Counted from the first letter of the stretch, positions 14,397 to 22,873 are shown. The stretch is 50,162 nucleotides of DNA from an uncultured Oscillospiraceae bacterium (GCA_934593275.1 CAKTQE010000009.1:1-50162), one strand, 5' to 3'. A program made the numbers and translations. Notes: generated by a model from the letters alone, not told the origin.

Positions 14397-15689
14397 ATGG
14401 CAACAATCAGAGAACGCAATGGTACATACCAGATTTCCGTATATGCTGGTTTCGACCTGAACGGACATCGTAAGAGAGAAACAACCACTTTTACACCCCC
14501 GAAAGACCTGTCTCCGAAGAAAAAGGAAAAGGTTGTCCAGGCATTTGCCATCGAGTTTGAGAACCGGGTAAAAAACGGTTTGGTTCTTGCAGGAGAAAAA
14601 ACTACCCTGCGTGAGTTTGTTGACAGATGGAGAGAGGAATACGCCTCTCAGAATCTGGAACCGGGTACACTGGAAAAGTACAACGCCGAAATCGACGATA
14701 AGATTCTTCCCATGCTAGGACACATGATTTTAACAGAAATCAAGCCCCACAATGTCAACACCTTCTACGTATCCATGACCAAAGACGGTGTGCGGCGGGA
14801 CGGCAAGCCCGGAGGCTACAGCAAGGGAACCATTGCCAAAACAGCCAATGTTCTGTCCTCCATTCTCAAAACCGCTGTGGACTGGGAAGTCCTGAACCGG
14901 AATCCCTGTGACAAGGTTCGCACCCACGGTGAGGATGTTGCAGATAAGCTGAAGTTCTTCACACCGGCACAGGTAGGCTGCTTCCTTGATTTCATTGAAA
15001 AGCCCTATGAAATCTACACACGGGGCCATCGCCGGGTGGATGATACCGGCATCCAGTATCAGGTTGGTGATTACACGCTGACCAGAACCATGCCGGAACA
15101 GCTCAGAGTTCTTTTTAATCTGGCGGTCTTCTCCGGGCTGCGGAAAGGAGAAATGCTGGCGCTGCAATGGTCTGATATTGACTTTGAGAACAGCACCGTC
15201 AGTGTCACCAAAGCCGCAGCAGTGGTGGACGGCAAGCAGGTCTGCAAAGCACCGAAAACGAAAAATTCCCGTCGAGAGGTCAGCATCCCCAGATTCCTGA
15301 CAGACCGGCTCTGCAATTTGATGGTCGAGCAGACCAAAACAAAGGAATCGCTGGGTGCCTACTGGAAAGGCAATAACTGGCTCTTTACCCAGTCTGACGG
15401 CTCCATGATGAGTTACTCTACACCATATGCCACCTTCCAGGATGCTATTGATCGCTACAATGCAGGCAAGGAGCCAGCCAATCAGCTTCCGCACATTCCC
15501 TTCCATGGATTGCGTCATACATCAGCAACCTTGCTGATTGCCGCGCATCAGGATGTCCGTACCGTGTCCAACCGTTTGGGTCATGCACAGGCTTCCACGA
15601 CCATGAACATCTACGCCCACGCCCTGAAAGAGAATGATCGCACAGCATCCAACGCTCTTGAAAATATGCTCTGCAAAACCGGAGCATAA
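14397..15689 (+). CDS. int: Tyrosine recombinase (integrase) of the mobile element
   Basis: A 430-residue phage/ICE-type integrase. The N-terminal AP2-like arm-binding domain (residues 1-60, ATIRERNGTYQISVYAGFD) is followed by a SAM-like core-binding domain (65-180) and the catalytic domain. Active-site residues are visible: Arg in FSGLRKGEMLAL, Lys in the beta hairpin after TKAAAVVDGK, His-x-x-Arg in HGLRHTSATLL, His or Trp-type residue in NRLGHA, and the nucleophile Tyr in MNIYAHAL. GGAGG precedes ATG 14397. It should catalyse integration and excision; the nearby repeats are likely arm sites. The length and order match the Tn916/Tn1549 group. Confidence 0.95.
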   Translation: MATIRERNGTYQISVYAGFDLNGHRKRETTTFTPPKDLSPKKKEKVVQAFAIEFENRVKNGLVLAGEKTTLREFVDRWREEYASQNLEPGTLEKYNAEIDDKILPMLGHMILTEIKPHNVNTFYVSMTKDGVRRDGKPGGYSKGTIAKTANVLSSILKTAVDWEVLNRNPCDKVRTHGEDVADKLKFFTPAQVGCFLDFIEKPYEIYTRGHRRVDDTGIQYQVGDYTLTRTMPEQLRVLFNLAVFSGLRKGEMLALQWSDIDFENSTVSVTKAAAVVDGKQVCKAPKTKNSRREVSIPRFLTDRLCNLMVEQTKTKESLGAYWKGNNWLFTQSDGSMMSYSTPYATFQDAIDRYNAGKEPANQLPHIPFHGLRHTSATLLIAAHQDVRTVSNRLGHAQASTTMNIYAHALKENDRTASNALENMLCKTGA

Positions 15690-15780
15690 TGACTCAGGTA
15701 TAAAACAAAGCAGGTCGGATTCCATATCCTACCTGCTTTCTTTTATGATTGAGGCACCGAAACCAGCTTCCCATCATAGA

Positions 15781-15794
15781 AAATAACGCCAAAT
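15781..15794 (+). repeat. 14-bp direct repeat, copy 1
   Basis: AAATAACGCCAAAT is repeated exactly at 16033-16046, with a third partial copy at 16047-16055. Possible integrase or excisionase arm site. Confidence 0.5.
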
Positions 15795-15880
15795 AATGGT
15801 GTATCCAGCAACTTTCGGTATCTTCTGAAAAGTTGTGGTTTCATCCGAAATCGTCATGTTATCATTGAATCAAAAGCAAC

Positions 15881-15891
15881 CAAAAAAGTTC
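15881..15891 (+). repeat. 11-bp direct repeat copy 2 (possible integrase arm site)
   Basis: Identical to CAAAAAAGTTC at 14306-14316. It is followed about 10 bp later by GCGGAATAATC, similar to the CCGAATAATC that precedes copy 1. Confidence 0.5.
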
Positions 15892-15967
15892 AGTATTCTC
15901 CGAGTTTGCGGAATAATCAATTTTTCCTGTCCCGTTGCGTCTGTTTTTCATCAAAAATAAAACACCT

Positions 15968-15978
15968 CAAAAAAGTTC
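15968..15978 (+). repeat. 11-bp direct repeat copy 3 (possible integrase arm site)
   Basis: Third exact copy of CAAAAAAGTTC, 87 bp after copy 2. Confidence 0.5.
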
Positions 15979-16032
15979 GGAAAATCCGGTTTTTCAAAAT
16001 CCCGATTTTTCAAAAATTTGAATCCTTCAAAA

Positions 16033-16046
16033 AAATAACGCCAAAT
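16033..16046 (+). repeat. 14-bp direct repeat, copy 2
   Basis: Exact copy of AAATAACGCCAAAT at 15781-15794, here immediately followed by a partial third unit. Confidence 0.5.
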
Positions 16047-16098
16047 TAACGCCAAGCCAATTTGAGGACCTTTCAAACCGCCCTAAAAAGTTAGAAAA

Positions 16099-16127
16099 GC
16101 CGCCGTTTTCATGGTGAAAACGGCGGT
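16099..16127 (-). terminator. Terminator of the tRNA-Thr gene
   Basis: CCGCCGTTTTC (16100-16110) pairs with GAAAACGGCGG (16116-16126) across a 5-nt loop. The minus transcript then reads CTTTTCTAAC. It starts only a few bases after the tRNA 3' end. Confidence 0.8.
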
Positions 16128-16132
16128 TTTAA

Positions 16133-16208
16133 TGGAGCTAGTGACCTGACTCGAACAGGCGACCTTCTCATTACGAGTGAGATGCACTACCGACTGTGCT
16201 ACACTAGC
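16133..16208 (-). tRNA. tRNA-Thr (anticodon CGU)
   Basis: The minus strand folds into a full cloverleaf: acceptor GCTAGTG/CACTAGC, D arm GCAC-AGTCGGTA-GTGC, anticodon stem TCTCA/TGAGA with loop CTCGTAA (anticodon CGT), T arm GCCTG-TTCGAGT-CAGGT, discriminator T and encoded CCA. It reads ACG threonine codons. It is the first backbone feature after the mobile element, although its own terminator is intact on the element side. Confidence 0.95.
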
Positions 16209-16248
16209 ATCAAAAGCGAGGTTATTATACTCGCTTTTGGGTGGAAAG

Positions 16249-16842
16249 TCAAGGAGCAATCTTTAATTCCCGGAGTTTTTCACGGAGGGATAGCAGGTCG
16301 TCGAAGGTTTCCGGGCGTTTGTTGGGGTCGCGCAGGAGGGCGGAGGGGTGGTAGAGGGCGGTGTACCAGGTGTCCTTTTTGTGAACCCAGGTGCCGTGAT
16401 CCACGGTGATGCGGAAATTGGGGTCGATGAGGCGCAGGGCGGCGATGCGGCCCAGGCAGACCACCACCTTGGGGTTTAGCAGGGCCATCTGGTTTTCCAG
16501 GTATTTCCAGCAGGCCTCCTGCTCTCCCGGCTGGGGATCTCGGTTCCGGGGTGGGCGGCATTTGACGATGTTGGCAATATAGCAGCTTGTTCTGTCCAGG
16601 TCGATGATGGAGAGCATATCGTCCAGAAGCTGGCCCGCGGGGCCGACAAAGGGGATGCCCTGCAAGTCCTCCTGTTCGCCGGGGCCTTCGCCTACAAAGA
16701 GCAGGGGGCTATGCTCATTGCCCACGCCAAAGACCACGTGATGCCGGGTCTGGCACAAAGGGCAGTCCTGGCAAACTTCACACCGGGCCTTTAGTTCCTG
16801 CCAGGAGGATAAATCCAGGGATATTTCAGAAGGACTGTCCAT
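16249..16842 (-). CDS. Family 4 (Fe-S) uracil-DNA glycosylase
   Basis: A 197-residue enzyme that removes uracil from DNA in base-excision repair. Iron-sulfur ligands are seen as C24-x2-C27 (CEVCQDCPLC) and the later pair in VKCRPPRNRDPQPGEQEAC. The uracil-binding motif is GEGPGEQEDLQGIPFVG, and the C-terminal HPSALLR corresponds to motif B. Its ATG overlaps the stop of the upstream carboxypeptidase-like gene (TAATG), so the two are co-transcribed. Length is typical for the family. Confidence 0.93.
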   Translation of the reverse strand: MDSPSEISLDLSSWQELKARCEVCQDCPLCQTRHHVVFGVGNEHSPLLFVGEGPGEQEDLQGIPFVGPAGQLLDDMLSIIDLDRTSCYIANIVKCRPPRNRDPQPGEQEACWKYLENQMALLNPKVVVCLGRIAALRLIDPNFRITVDHGTWVHKKDTWYTALYHPSALLRDPNKRPETFDDLLSLREKLRELKIAP

Positions 16843-18401
16843 TATTTACTCCTCTTTCGTTCCTGTCTTCTTTTCTTTCTCCGGGCCTTGGCACGGCGGC
16901 GCAGGAGGGAATTGATGATGAGGTAGCTGATCACCGGCACCAAGATCACTGCGCAGATCACCAGCACCGCCTTGGAAAAGCCGCTTCTTGCCCCCTCGGT
17001 CTTGGGAGCCAAGGCACTGTAGACCGTAAGGCCGGAATTTTCCGCCGTCCGAACGGACTCCTGGGCCAGAAGCTGGGCTTCTGCCAGGCAGGAGGCCTGA
17101 TACCACAGCTCCACCGTGGCGACGACCTCGTCCTTTTCAATGGGGGCTGTCAGTCCCCCGTCCCGGACGGAGACATTGGTAATGAGGTTTTTCATTTTGG
17201 CCTTGGCAGGAAGCACCGTGTCGATATCCACATCGGCAACGCCCACCACGTCATTATTGGCCCCCGTCACCGGCAGCTGCTCCATGCTCATGCCCTTGTA
17301 AATGACCCGGTAGGTCTTAAAATTCTTATAGGCATACTCCAAAAGAGCCACCATTTCATCAAAGTTACCGTAATTCAGAACGACCCAGCTCTTGTTGGTA
17401 TCAAACTGACGGGTGGCACCCATGACCACGCAGACCAGATTCAGTCCTGTGGGGTTCCGGTTGCCCTTGGAGTCCTTGGTATTGTCCGCGGTACAGACCA
17501 CGCTGGCACCGGTGGTATCGGAATAGCTGGCAAAGCCGGCGGTGACCTGTTTGTAGTTATACTTGGGCACCACGGTGGTTTCCATCAAGTAGTTCTGGGA
17601 TTTGAATTTCCGGGCCTCGGAAAGATTGGTGGCCGGGACCTCATAGCTCTGGGTGGCCAGCAGCTCATTGAGCCGGGCATTGTCTACGGCGGCCATCATA
17701 ATGCGGATCATATCCCGGGCGGTGGTATACTGGGCACCGGAGCCGACACCGTGGACATCCGTAAAGGTCGTGGACATACAGCCCATCTGCTTGACCCGCT
17801 GGTTCATCATATCCACAAAGGTCGCCCGGGTACCCGCCACGTATTCCGCCAATGCCACCGCCGCGTCGGCGGCGTTCTGCAAAATCATGCAGTGCAGCAG
17901 GTCCCGGACCGTCAGCTGCTCCTCACTTTTAAGCTTGATGCTGTTGGCACCGCCGGGGATCCGGGAGGCAATGCCCGCTTGGACGGTGACCACCGTATCC
18001 AGATCCTCCACCCGCTCCATGACTATCAAAGCGTTGACGATCTTGGAAAGGGCACCGGGGGCCAGCTTCAAATCCGGATTATAGGCATAGACCAGGGTGC
18101 CGGTATTGCGCTCGTAAATAATGGCGGACTGGGCCGTATCCAGCTTCCGGTTGGAACCGGCCAGAGGCATCTGGCCATCCAAGCTGCGGCAGCCGTTCAG
18201 AACCCCTACGCTTCCGAAAACATAGTCGGTTTTCGGAGCCTGGGCATCCTGGGCCAGATCCGGCAGGGTCTCCGTAAAATTGGGATCTTCCGTTTCCTGG
18301 GTGGCCTCGGTGGTGGCGGCATCATCCGCAAAGCCGGGCATATACAGGCAGTTTACAAGGAGTATCAAGGATAGCAGCAGGGCCGGTAAGGATTTTTTCA
18401 T
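16842..18401 (-). CDS. D,D-carboxypeptidase-like (S11) protein lacking the catalytic motifs
   Basis: A 519-residue exported protein with a signal peptide (LPALLLSLILLVNCLYMPGFA), an S11/DacF-like domain (residues 65-380), a beta C-terminal domain, a membrane anchor (VLVICAVILVPVISYLII) and a basic tail. Overall similarity is clear (DLLHCMILQN, DAAVALAEYVAG, TTFTDVHGVG), but the active site is gone: the SxxK serine is Ala117 (ALSK), the SxN motif is N176-A-A178, and the KTG region reads VTAGF without Lys. It should not hydrolyse or bind beta-lactams covalently. It may be a structural or regulatory pseudoenzyme at the cell wall. GGGGG precedes ATG 18401. Confidence 0.85.
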   Translation of the reverse strand: MKKSLPALLLSLILLVNCLYMPGFADDAATTEATQETEDPNFTETLPDLAQDAQAPKTDYVFGSVGVLNGCRSLDGQMPLAGSNRKLDTAQSAIIYERNTGTLVYAYNPDLKLAPGALSKIVNALIVMERVEDLDTVVTVQAGIASRIPGGANSIKLKSEEQLTVRDLLHCMILQNAADAAVALAEYVAGTRATFVDMMNQRVKQMGCMSTTFTDVHGVGSGAQYTTARDMIRIMMAAVDNARLNELLATQSYEVPATNLSEARKFKSQNYLMETTVVPKYNYKQVTAGFASYSDTTGASVVCTADNTKDSKGNRNPTGLNLVCVVMGATRQFDTNKSWVVLNYGNFDEMVALLEYAYKNFKTYRVIYKGMSMEQLPVTGANNDVVGVADVDIDTVLPAKAKMKNLITNVSVRDGGLTAPIEKDEVVATVELWYQASCLAEAQLLAQESVRTAENSGLTVYSALAPKTEGARSGFSKAVLVICAVILVPVISYLIINSLLRRRAKARRKKRRQERKRSK

Positions 18402-18465
18402 GGTTTCCCCCTAAATTTTACAGCCGGACTTGTCCGGCGGCGAAAAGTCGTGTATAATTGGAATT

Positions 18466-18494
18466 ATTATAACAGCTTTTCAAATTCCCGTCAA
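18466..18494 (-). promoter_or_regulatory. Promoter of the carboxypeptidase-like/UDG operon
   Basis: Minus-strand TTGACG (18494-18489), a 17-bp spacer and TATAAT (18471-18466), about 65 bp before the start codon. Confidence 0.7.
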
Positions 18495-18554
18495 TCGGTC
18501 CCGGTTGGTATTTGCAAAATGGTAATGTTTTCTTAACGGATAAGGAGGTACGCA

Positions 18555-19232
18555 ATGACGATTTTGGTAGTAGATGACGAGGCATTGCTTGTAAAGGGCA
18601 TTCGTTTTAACTTAAAAAGCGATGGCTATGAGGTGATCACCGGCTCCAACGGTCAGGAGGCGGTGGATCTGGCCAAGGCGGAACAGCCGGATCTGATCGT
18701 TCTGGATGTGATGATGCCGGTGATGGACGGTCTTACCGCCTGCGCCCGTATCCGGGAGTTTTCCGATGTACCCATTATTCTGCTCACCGCAAAAACCGAC
18801 GACATGGACAAACTCATGGGCTTTGACCACGGGGCGGATGACTACCTGACCAAGCCCTTTAACATCTTGGAGCTGAAAGCCCGCATCCGCGCCCTGCTGC
18901 GGCGGGCCGGTGCCGGGGAAAAGCCCCGGGAGAACAAGCTGGTGGGGGGCAGCATCACCCTGGACCTGGATGCCCGGAACGCCTATAAAGGCAGCGAATT
19001 GGTAGTCCTCACCGCCAAGGAATTTGACGTGGTGGAATTTTTGATGCGCAACGCCGGAAAGGTCTATTCCCGGGAAGCTTTGCTTGACACCATCTGGGCC
19101 TATGAATACCGCAGTGACATCCGGACCGTAGACGTCCACATCCGCAGGCTCCGGGAAAAGCTGGAAGAAAATCCCGCGGAACCGCAGCACATTCTCACCA
19201 AATGGGGGGTCGGTTACTATTTCCGAAAGTAA
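18555..19232 (+). CDS. OmpR/PhoB-type response regulator
   Basis: A 225-residue regulator with a receiver domain (Asp7/8, phospho-acceptor Asp51 in LIVLDVMMP, Lys in DYLTKPF) and a C-terminal winged helix (LTAKEFDVVEFLMRNAGKVY, RTVDVHIRRLREKL). AAGGAGG lies upstream of ATG 18555. It is the first gene of an operon with its kinase, a GerMN lipoprotein and probably exoA, divergent from the carboxypeptidase-like gene, which it may control (inference from position). Confidence 0.93.
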   Translation: MTILVVDDEALLVKGIRFNLKSDGYEVITGSNGQEAVDLAKAEQPDLIVLDVMMPVMDGLTACARIREFSDVPIILLTAKTDDMDKLMGFDHGADDYLTKPFNILELKARIRALLRRAGAGEKPRENKLVGGSITLDLDARNAYKGSELVVLTAKEFDVVEFLMRNAGKVYSREALLDTIWAYEYRSDIRTVDVHIRRLREKLEENPAEPQHILTKWGVGYYFRK

Positions 19233-19242
19233 TTCCAAGCCC

Positions 19243-20649
19243 TTGCGGGGCTACTCCACCGCCCAATTTCACTATGCCCTGACCTACATTGCCATTACGG
19301 CGGTGGTGCTGATTTTTCTGAATATTTTCTGCACCCGCTTAAGCCAGCGGCTGTTCTACGAAAACAAGGAAAGTGCCATGATTGAAAAATGCCAGCTGGC
19401 CTCTGATGAGCTTTCCACCCTGGAGGTCTGGAACCATGCCACGGTTTCCGGGGTGCTGGGGCAGCTGGAAAGTTTGCGGGCCTCCCGGCTGGTGGTCACT
19501 GACAGCACGGGCCTTTGCATCTATGACAGCCTGGATTCTTCTCTGGGAAGCTACATGCTGCTGCCGGAAATCATGGGGGCCTGTCAGGGAAACGATGTGT
19601 TTACCTGGCGTTACCACAGCGGGGCCATGATTTCCCGGGCCGCCACCCCCATTGTAGACTTTGGCACCGTGGCCGGATGCGTCTATATGACGGAGTTTGA
19701 TACCGCCCAGGGTGCGGTCATTGATCTGCTGCTGCAAACCATTCTCCGGGTCACCCTGATTCTGGAACTGGCGGTGGTGCTGTTTTCCCTGTTTTATACC
19801 CGGCACTTCTCCCGGCGTATGCGGGCCATTATGGACTCCATGCACACCATTCAGAAAGGCAACTACGACCAAAAGGTCAGTGTGGGCGGCAATGACGAGC
19901 TGACCCTTCTGGCCAATGAATTCAACGACTTAACGGAACGGCTGCAAACCTCTGAGGAAAAACGCCGCCGGTTCGTCTCCGATGCTTCCCACGAACTCAA
20001 GACCCCCCTGGCCTCCATCAAGCTGCTGACGGACTCCATTTTGCAGAACGACATGGATGCGGAAACCATGCGGGAATTTGTAGAGGACATCGGCAGCGAG
20101 GCCGAGCGATTAAACCGCATGACCGCAAAGCTTTTGTCCCTGACCCGGGTGGACAGCCTGGATGCCCCGGATTCCGAACTGATCCGCATGGCTCCCACCA
20201 TCCGCCAGGTGGCCAAAATGCTGGGGCCTGTGGCGGAAAAATCCGGCGTGGGCCTGGAACTTCGGCTGGAAGAGGACCCCACGGTGCTGATCACCCGGGA
20301 CGACCTGTACCAGATCGTCTTTAACCTGATTGAAAACGGCATCAAGTACAACCGGCCCGGAGGCCATGTCACCGTGACCCTGAACAAAACCATGGATCTG
20401 GCCAAGCTCACCGTGGCGGATACCGGCATGGGCATTCCTCAGGAGGCCCTGGATCATATTTTTGAGCGGTTCTACCGGGTGGATAAGGACCGCTCCCGGC
20501 AGACCGGCGGCAGCGGCCTGGGGCTTGCCATTGTCCGGGCCATTGTCCAGCGCAACCGGGGCGAGATTCGGGTGGACAGCCAGCTTGGCCAGGGCACCAG
20601 CTTTTTTGTGACCTTCCCCATTTTCGATACGGAGGTGGATGCCACGTGA
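19243..20649 (+). CDS. Sensor histidine kinase
   Basis: A 468-residue kinase with membrane segments at about 12-30 and 163-185 enclosing an extracellular sensor domain of about 130 residues, then HAMP (186-240), HisKA with His250 (SDASHELKTPLASIKLL) and HATPase with N (FNLIENGIKYN), D (ADTGMGIP) and G (GGSGLGLAIV) boxes. The only in-frame start near the regulator stop is TTG 19243 and it lacks a clear ribosome binding site, so translation probably depends on coupling. Signal unknown; cell-envelope stress is likely given the neighbouring genes. Confidence 0.92.
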   Translation: MRGYSTAQFHYALTYIAITAVVLIFLNIFCTRLSQRLFYENKESAMIEKCQLASDELSTLEVWNHATVSGVLGQLESLRASRLVVTDSTGLCIYDSLDSSLGSYMLLPEIMGACQGNDVFTWRYHSGAMISRAATPIVDFGTVAGCVYMTEFDTAQGAVIDLLLQTILRVTLILELAVVLFSLFYTRHFSRRMRAIMDSMHTIQKGNYDQKVSVGGNDELTLLANEFNDLTERLQTSEEKRRRFVSDASHELKTPLASIKLLTDSILQNDMDAETMREFVEDIGSEAERLNRMTAKLLSLTRVDSLDAPDSELIRMAPTIRQVAKMLGPVAEKSGVGLELRLEEDPTVLITRDDLYQIVFNLIENGIKYNRPGGHVTVTLNKTMDLAKLTVADTGMGIPQEALDHIFERFYRVDKDRSRQTGGSGLGLAIVRAIVQRNRGEIRVDSQLGQGTSFFVTFPIFDTEVDAT

Positions 20650-21137
20650 AACGCCTGTTTGCGCTGTGTCTTGCCCTGCTTCTGCTCAGCGGCTGCGTGG
20701 GCCGGACACCGGACGGCCACAGCATGACCTTTTATTACCCCCGGAAAAACTATATTTCCAACGTCACCGAGGGGGTCATGGGTTCTGAAAACCGGGAGGC
20801 CGCGGAAAAGGATTTGGAATATCTGCTGCGGCTGTATCTTCTGGGACCGCTGGACGAGGGTCTTATCACCCTTTATCCCCAGAACACCCAATTGCTGGAA
20901 GTCAAAACCTCCGGCACCACCCTGATCATCACTCTGTCGGATACCGGAAACCGCATGACTTCCGCCGCCTTTACCCTGGCGGGAGCCTGCCTTGCCGAGA
21001 CTTTTTTTGCTGACTACACCGCCATCACCGTCCGCAGTGGCGACCGGGACGTGACTTTCCGCCCCGGCTCCCTGGTATTCCAGGACGAAAGTGCCACCCT
21101 GGACGGCAATACCGCTAAGAAAGAGGACATCGAATGA
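20646..21137 (+). CDS. GerMN-domain lipoprotein
   Basis: A 163-residue lipoprotein (signal LFALCLALLLLSGCVG, lipid Cys17) with one GerMN domain: MTFYYPRKNY, a region around LEYLLRLYLLGPLDEGLITL, then TLIITLSDTGNRM. GerMN domains occur in spore germination protein GerM and in LpqB/GerM-like partners of two-component kinases. GTG 20646 overlaps the kinase stop by 4 nt, so it may modulate the kinase from outside the cell, similar to LpqB with MtrAB (inference). Confidence 0.85.
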   Translation: MKRLFALCLALLLLSGCVGRTPDGHSMTFYYPRKNYISNVTEGVMGSENREAAEKDLEYLLRLYLLGPLDEGLITLYPQNTQLLEVKTSGTTLIITLSDTGNRMTSAAFTLAGACLAETFFADYTAITVRSGDRDVTFRPGSLVFQDESATLDGNTAKKEDIE

Positions 21138-21886
21138 ATTTTGTTTCATGGAACGTAAACGGCCTGCGGGCCTGTGTGGGCAAGGGCTTTGAGGATGTAT
21201 TCCGCACTCTGGACGCGGACTTTTTCTGCCTGCAAGAGACCAAGCTGCAGCCCCACCAAATCACTCTGGACACCCCGGGATACCACCAGTTCTGGTGTTC
21301 CGCGGAGAAAAAAGGCTACTCCGGCACCGCTATTTTCGCCCGCCGGGAGCCACTCCATGTGACCTACGGCATTGGCATTCCGGAGCTGGACACCGAGGGA
21401 CGGCTCATCACCCTGGAATACGAAAACTTTTATCTCGTGACCTGCTACACCCCCAATTCCCAGCAGGAGCTGGCAAGACTCCCCCACCGGCTCACCTGGG
21501 ACGAGGCGTTCCGGAACTATCTGTCCGCCCTGGACAAAAACAAACCCGTCATCGCCTGTGGGGATTTGAATGTGGCCGCCACGGCCATCGACCTTAAAAA
21601 CCCCAAGAGCAACGAACACAATGCCGGTTACTCCCTGCCAGAACGGGAATCCTTTGCCCAGCTTCTGGCCGCCGGATTTACAGACTCTTTCCGGCACCTG
21701 TACCCGGAAAAAATTCTCTACTCCTGGTGGTCCTACCGCTTCCAGGCCCGGGCCAAGAACGCAGGCTGGCGTATTGACTATTTTCTGGTATCTGACAGCA
21801 TCAAAGACCGCATCACACAGGCAGACATTCTCACGGACATTCAAGGCTCAGACCATTGCCCCGTGACCCTGGAAATCAACCTTTAA
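21134..21886 (+). CDS. exoA: Exodeoxyribonuclease III / AP endonuclease
   Basis: A 250-residue EEP-fold nuclease that cuts at abasic sites. Motifs are intact: WNVNGLRA, CLQETKL (metal Glu), TCYTPNSQ, ACGDLNVA (catalytic Asp and Asn), WRIDYFLVS and GSDHCPV (His). Its ATG overlaps the GerMN stop (ATGA). Its presence on the same chromosome segment as a uracil-DNA glycosylase is compatible with base-excision repair, though they lie in different operons. Confidence 0.95.
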   Translation: MNFVSWNVNGLRACVGKGFEDVFRTLDADFFCLQETKLQPHQITLDTPGYHQFWCSAEKKGYSGTAIFARREPLHVTYGIGIPELDTEGRLITLEYENFYLVTCYTPNSQQELARLPHRLTWDEAFRNYLSALDKNKPVIACGDLNVAATAIDLKNPKSNEHNAGYSLPERESFAQLLAAGFTDSFRHLYPEKILYSWWSYRFQARAKNAGWRIDYFLVSDSIKDRITQADILTDIQGSDHCPVTLEINL

Positions 21887-21909
21887 TAGAGAGAAAGAGG
21901 AACTGTTCT

Positions 21910-22374
21910 ATGAATCATGGCAAGGAAGCCGCGGAACTGTTTTGCGGCGGCTATAACTGCGCCCAGGCCGTCACCGTGGCCTTTTGTGACGTAACGGGAC
22001 TGACACGTGACCAGGCGGCCAGACTCAGCAGCGGCTTTGGCGGCGGGCTGGGGCGGCAGCGGGAGGTCTGCGGAGCGGTCAGCGGAATGGTGCTGGTGCT
22101 GGATCTGCTCTACGGCTACGCTGAGCCGGGAAACGACCACCTCAAGGCCGACCATTACAAAACCGTCCAGGCCCTTTGCGGGGCTTTCCGGGAACGGGCC
22201 GGGAGCATCATCTGCCGGGAAATTCTGGGAAACCCGCCCTCTGACCCCAATCCCACCCCCCGGACACCGGAATTCTACAAAACCCGGCCCTGCGCCCGGA
22301 TGGTGGCACTGGCTGCGGACATTTTAGAGGAATACATCTTGCAGCAGGAGGGTGGACATGCGGACACCCATTGA
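21910..22374 (+). CDS. C-GCAxxG-C-C family redox-type protein
   Basis: A 154-residue cytosolic protein of the family named after its cysteine pattern. Visible cysteines: CGGYNCAQAV near residue 12-17, GLGRQREVCGAVSGM near 55-60, and RPCARMV near 133. The function of this family is unproven, with redox or metal roles suggested; some members are selenoproteins, but Cys is used here. ATG 21910 is preceded by AGAGG. The gene follows exoA by 23 bp and overlaps the next gene by 17 bp. Confidence 0.85.
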   Translation: MNHGKEAAELFCGGYNCAQAVTVAFCDVTGLTRDQAARLSSGFGGGLGRQREVCGAVSGMVLVLDLLYGYAEPGNDHLKADHYKTVQALCGAFRERAGSIICREILGNPPSDPNPTPRTPEFYKTRPCARMVALAADILEEYILQQEGGHADTH

Positions 22375-22861
22375 TAACCAAACTCAAATCCCCAAGGAGC
22401 AGTGGCGTTACGGTCTCCGGGCTTCTTCCAAGGTGGGCTGCGGCTGGATCGCCGTATACAATGCCCTGATCACCCTGGGGGAGTCGCCCCTGCCAGAGAC
22501 CATCATCGGGGCCTTGGAGCGGCAGTTTCCTCTGGTTCACGGCACTTTCGGTACCAGTGTCCTGGGCCCTGCCATGCTGCTGAAAAAGTGGGGCTATCCT
22601 GTGGCCCTCTGCTCTGACCCCAAAAAATTTGATGCCATGTGCCGGGCCTCGGATGCTTCCATTCTCTTTTACTATTGGAGGCGAAAGTATCGCTTCGGTG
22701 CCCACTTTATCGCCCTGCAATCCTGCCCCGACGGCTTCTGGGGGTACAATACCTACGGAACCTCCCAAGGCCCGGACTACTACGGGGAGAGCCTGACAGA
22801 ATACCTGCATGACCGCCGCTATTTTGGCTGTGTCCTGACCTGTATCCGAAAAAAAGGCTAA
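22358..22861 (+). CDS. Peptidase C39-like protein
   Basis: The 167-residue protein starts at ATG 22358 with AGGAGG six bases upstream; an in-frame GTG at 22352 is too close. A candidate catalytic Cys lies in KVGCGWIAVYNAL and a His in GAHFIALQS followed by GFWGYNTYG, the order seen in C39/papain-like domains. There is no signal peptide, so it would act in the cytosol. The substrate is unknown. It is the last gene of the operon before a strong terminator. Confidence 0.65.
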   Translation: MRTPIDNQTQIPKEQWRYGLRASSKVGCGWIAVYNALITLGESPLPETIIGALERQFPLVHGTFGTSVLGPAMLLKKWGYPVALCSDPKKFDAMCRASDASILFYYWRRKYRFGAHFIALQSCPDGFWGYNTYGTSQGPDYYGESLTEYLHDRRYFGCVLTCIRKKG

Positions 22862-22873
22862 AAAATCTCCGAG

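Larger units (their letters stand above)
15690..16098. other. Element terminal region with repeats; probable attachment-site arm
   Basis: There is no gene here. The region holds two copies of CAAAAAAGTTC, two copies of AAATAACGCCAAAT (15781-15794 and 16033-16046) and a third partial TAACGCCAA at 16047. AT-rich repeats downstream of an integrase are typical of arm-binding sites. The element end should lie between about 16050 and 16098. The core sequence cannot be fixed without the other end. Confidence 0.5.

Noticed and set aside
14306..15978. CRISPR array
   Set aside because: Three 11-bp repeats with irregular spacing of 1,575 and 87 bp do not form an array; no cas genes are present in the window.
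16133..16208. tRNA-Thr as the integration site of the element
   Set aside because: Attractive, but the tRNA is complete with CCA and its own terminator directly follows on the element side; no second copy of the tRNA end is visible, so the core site is left open.
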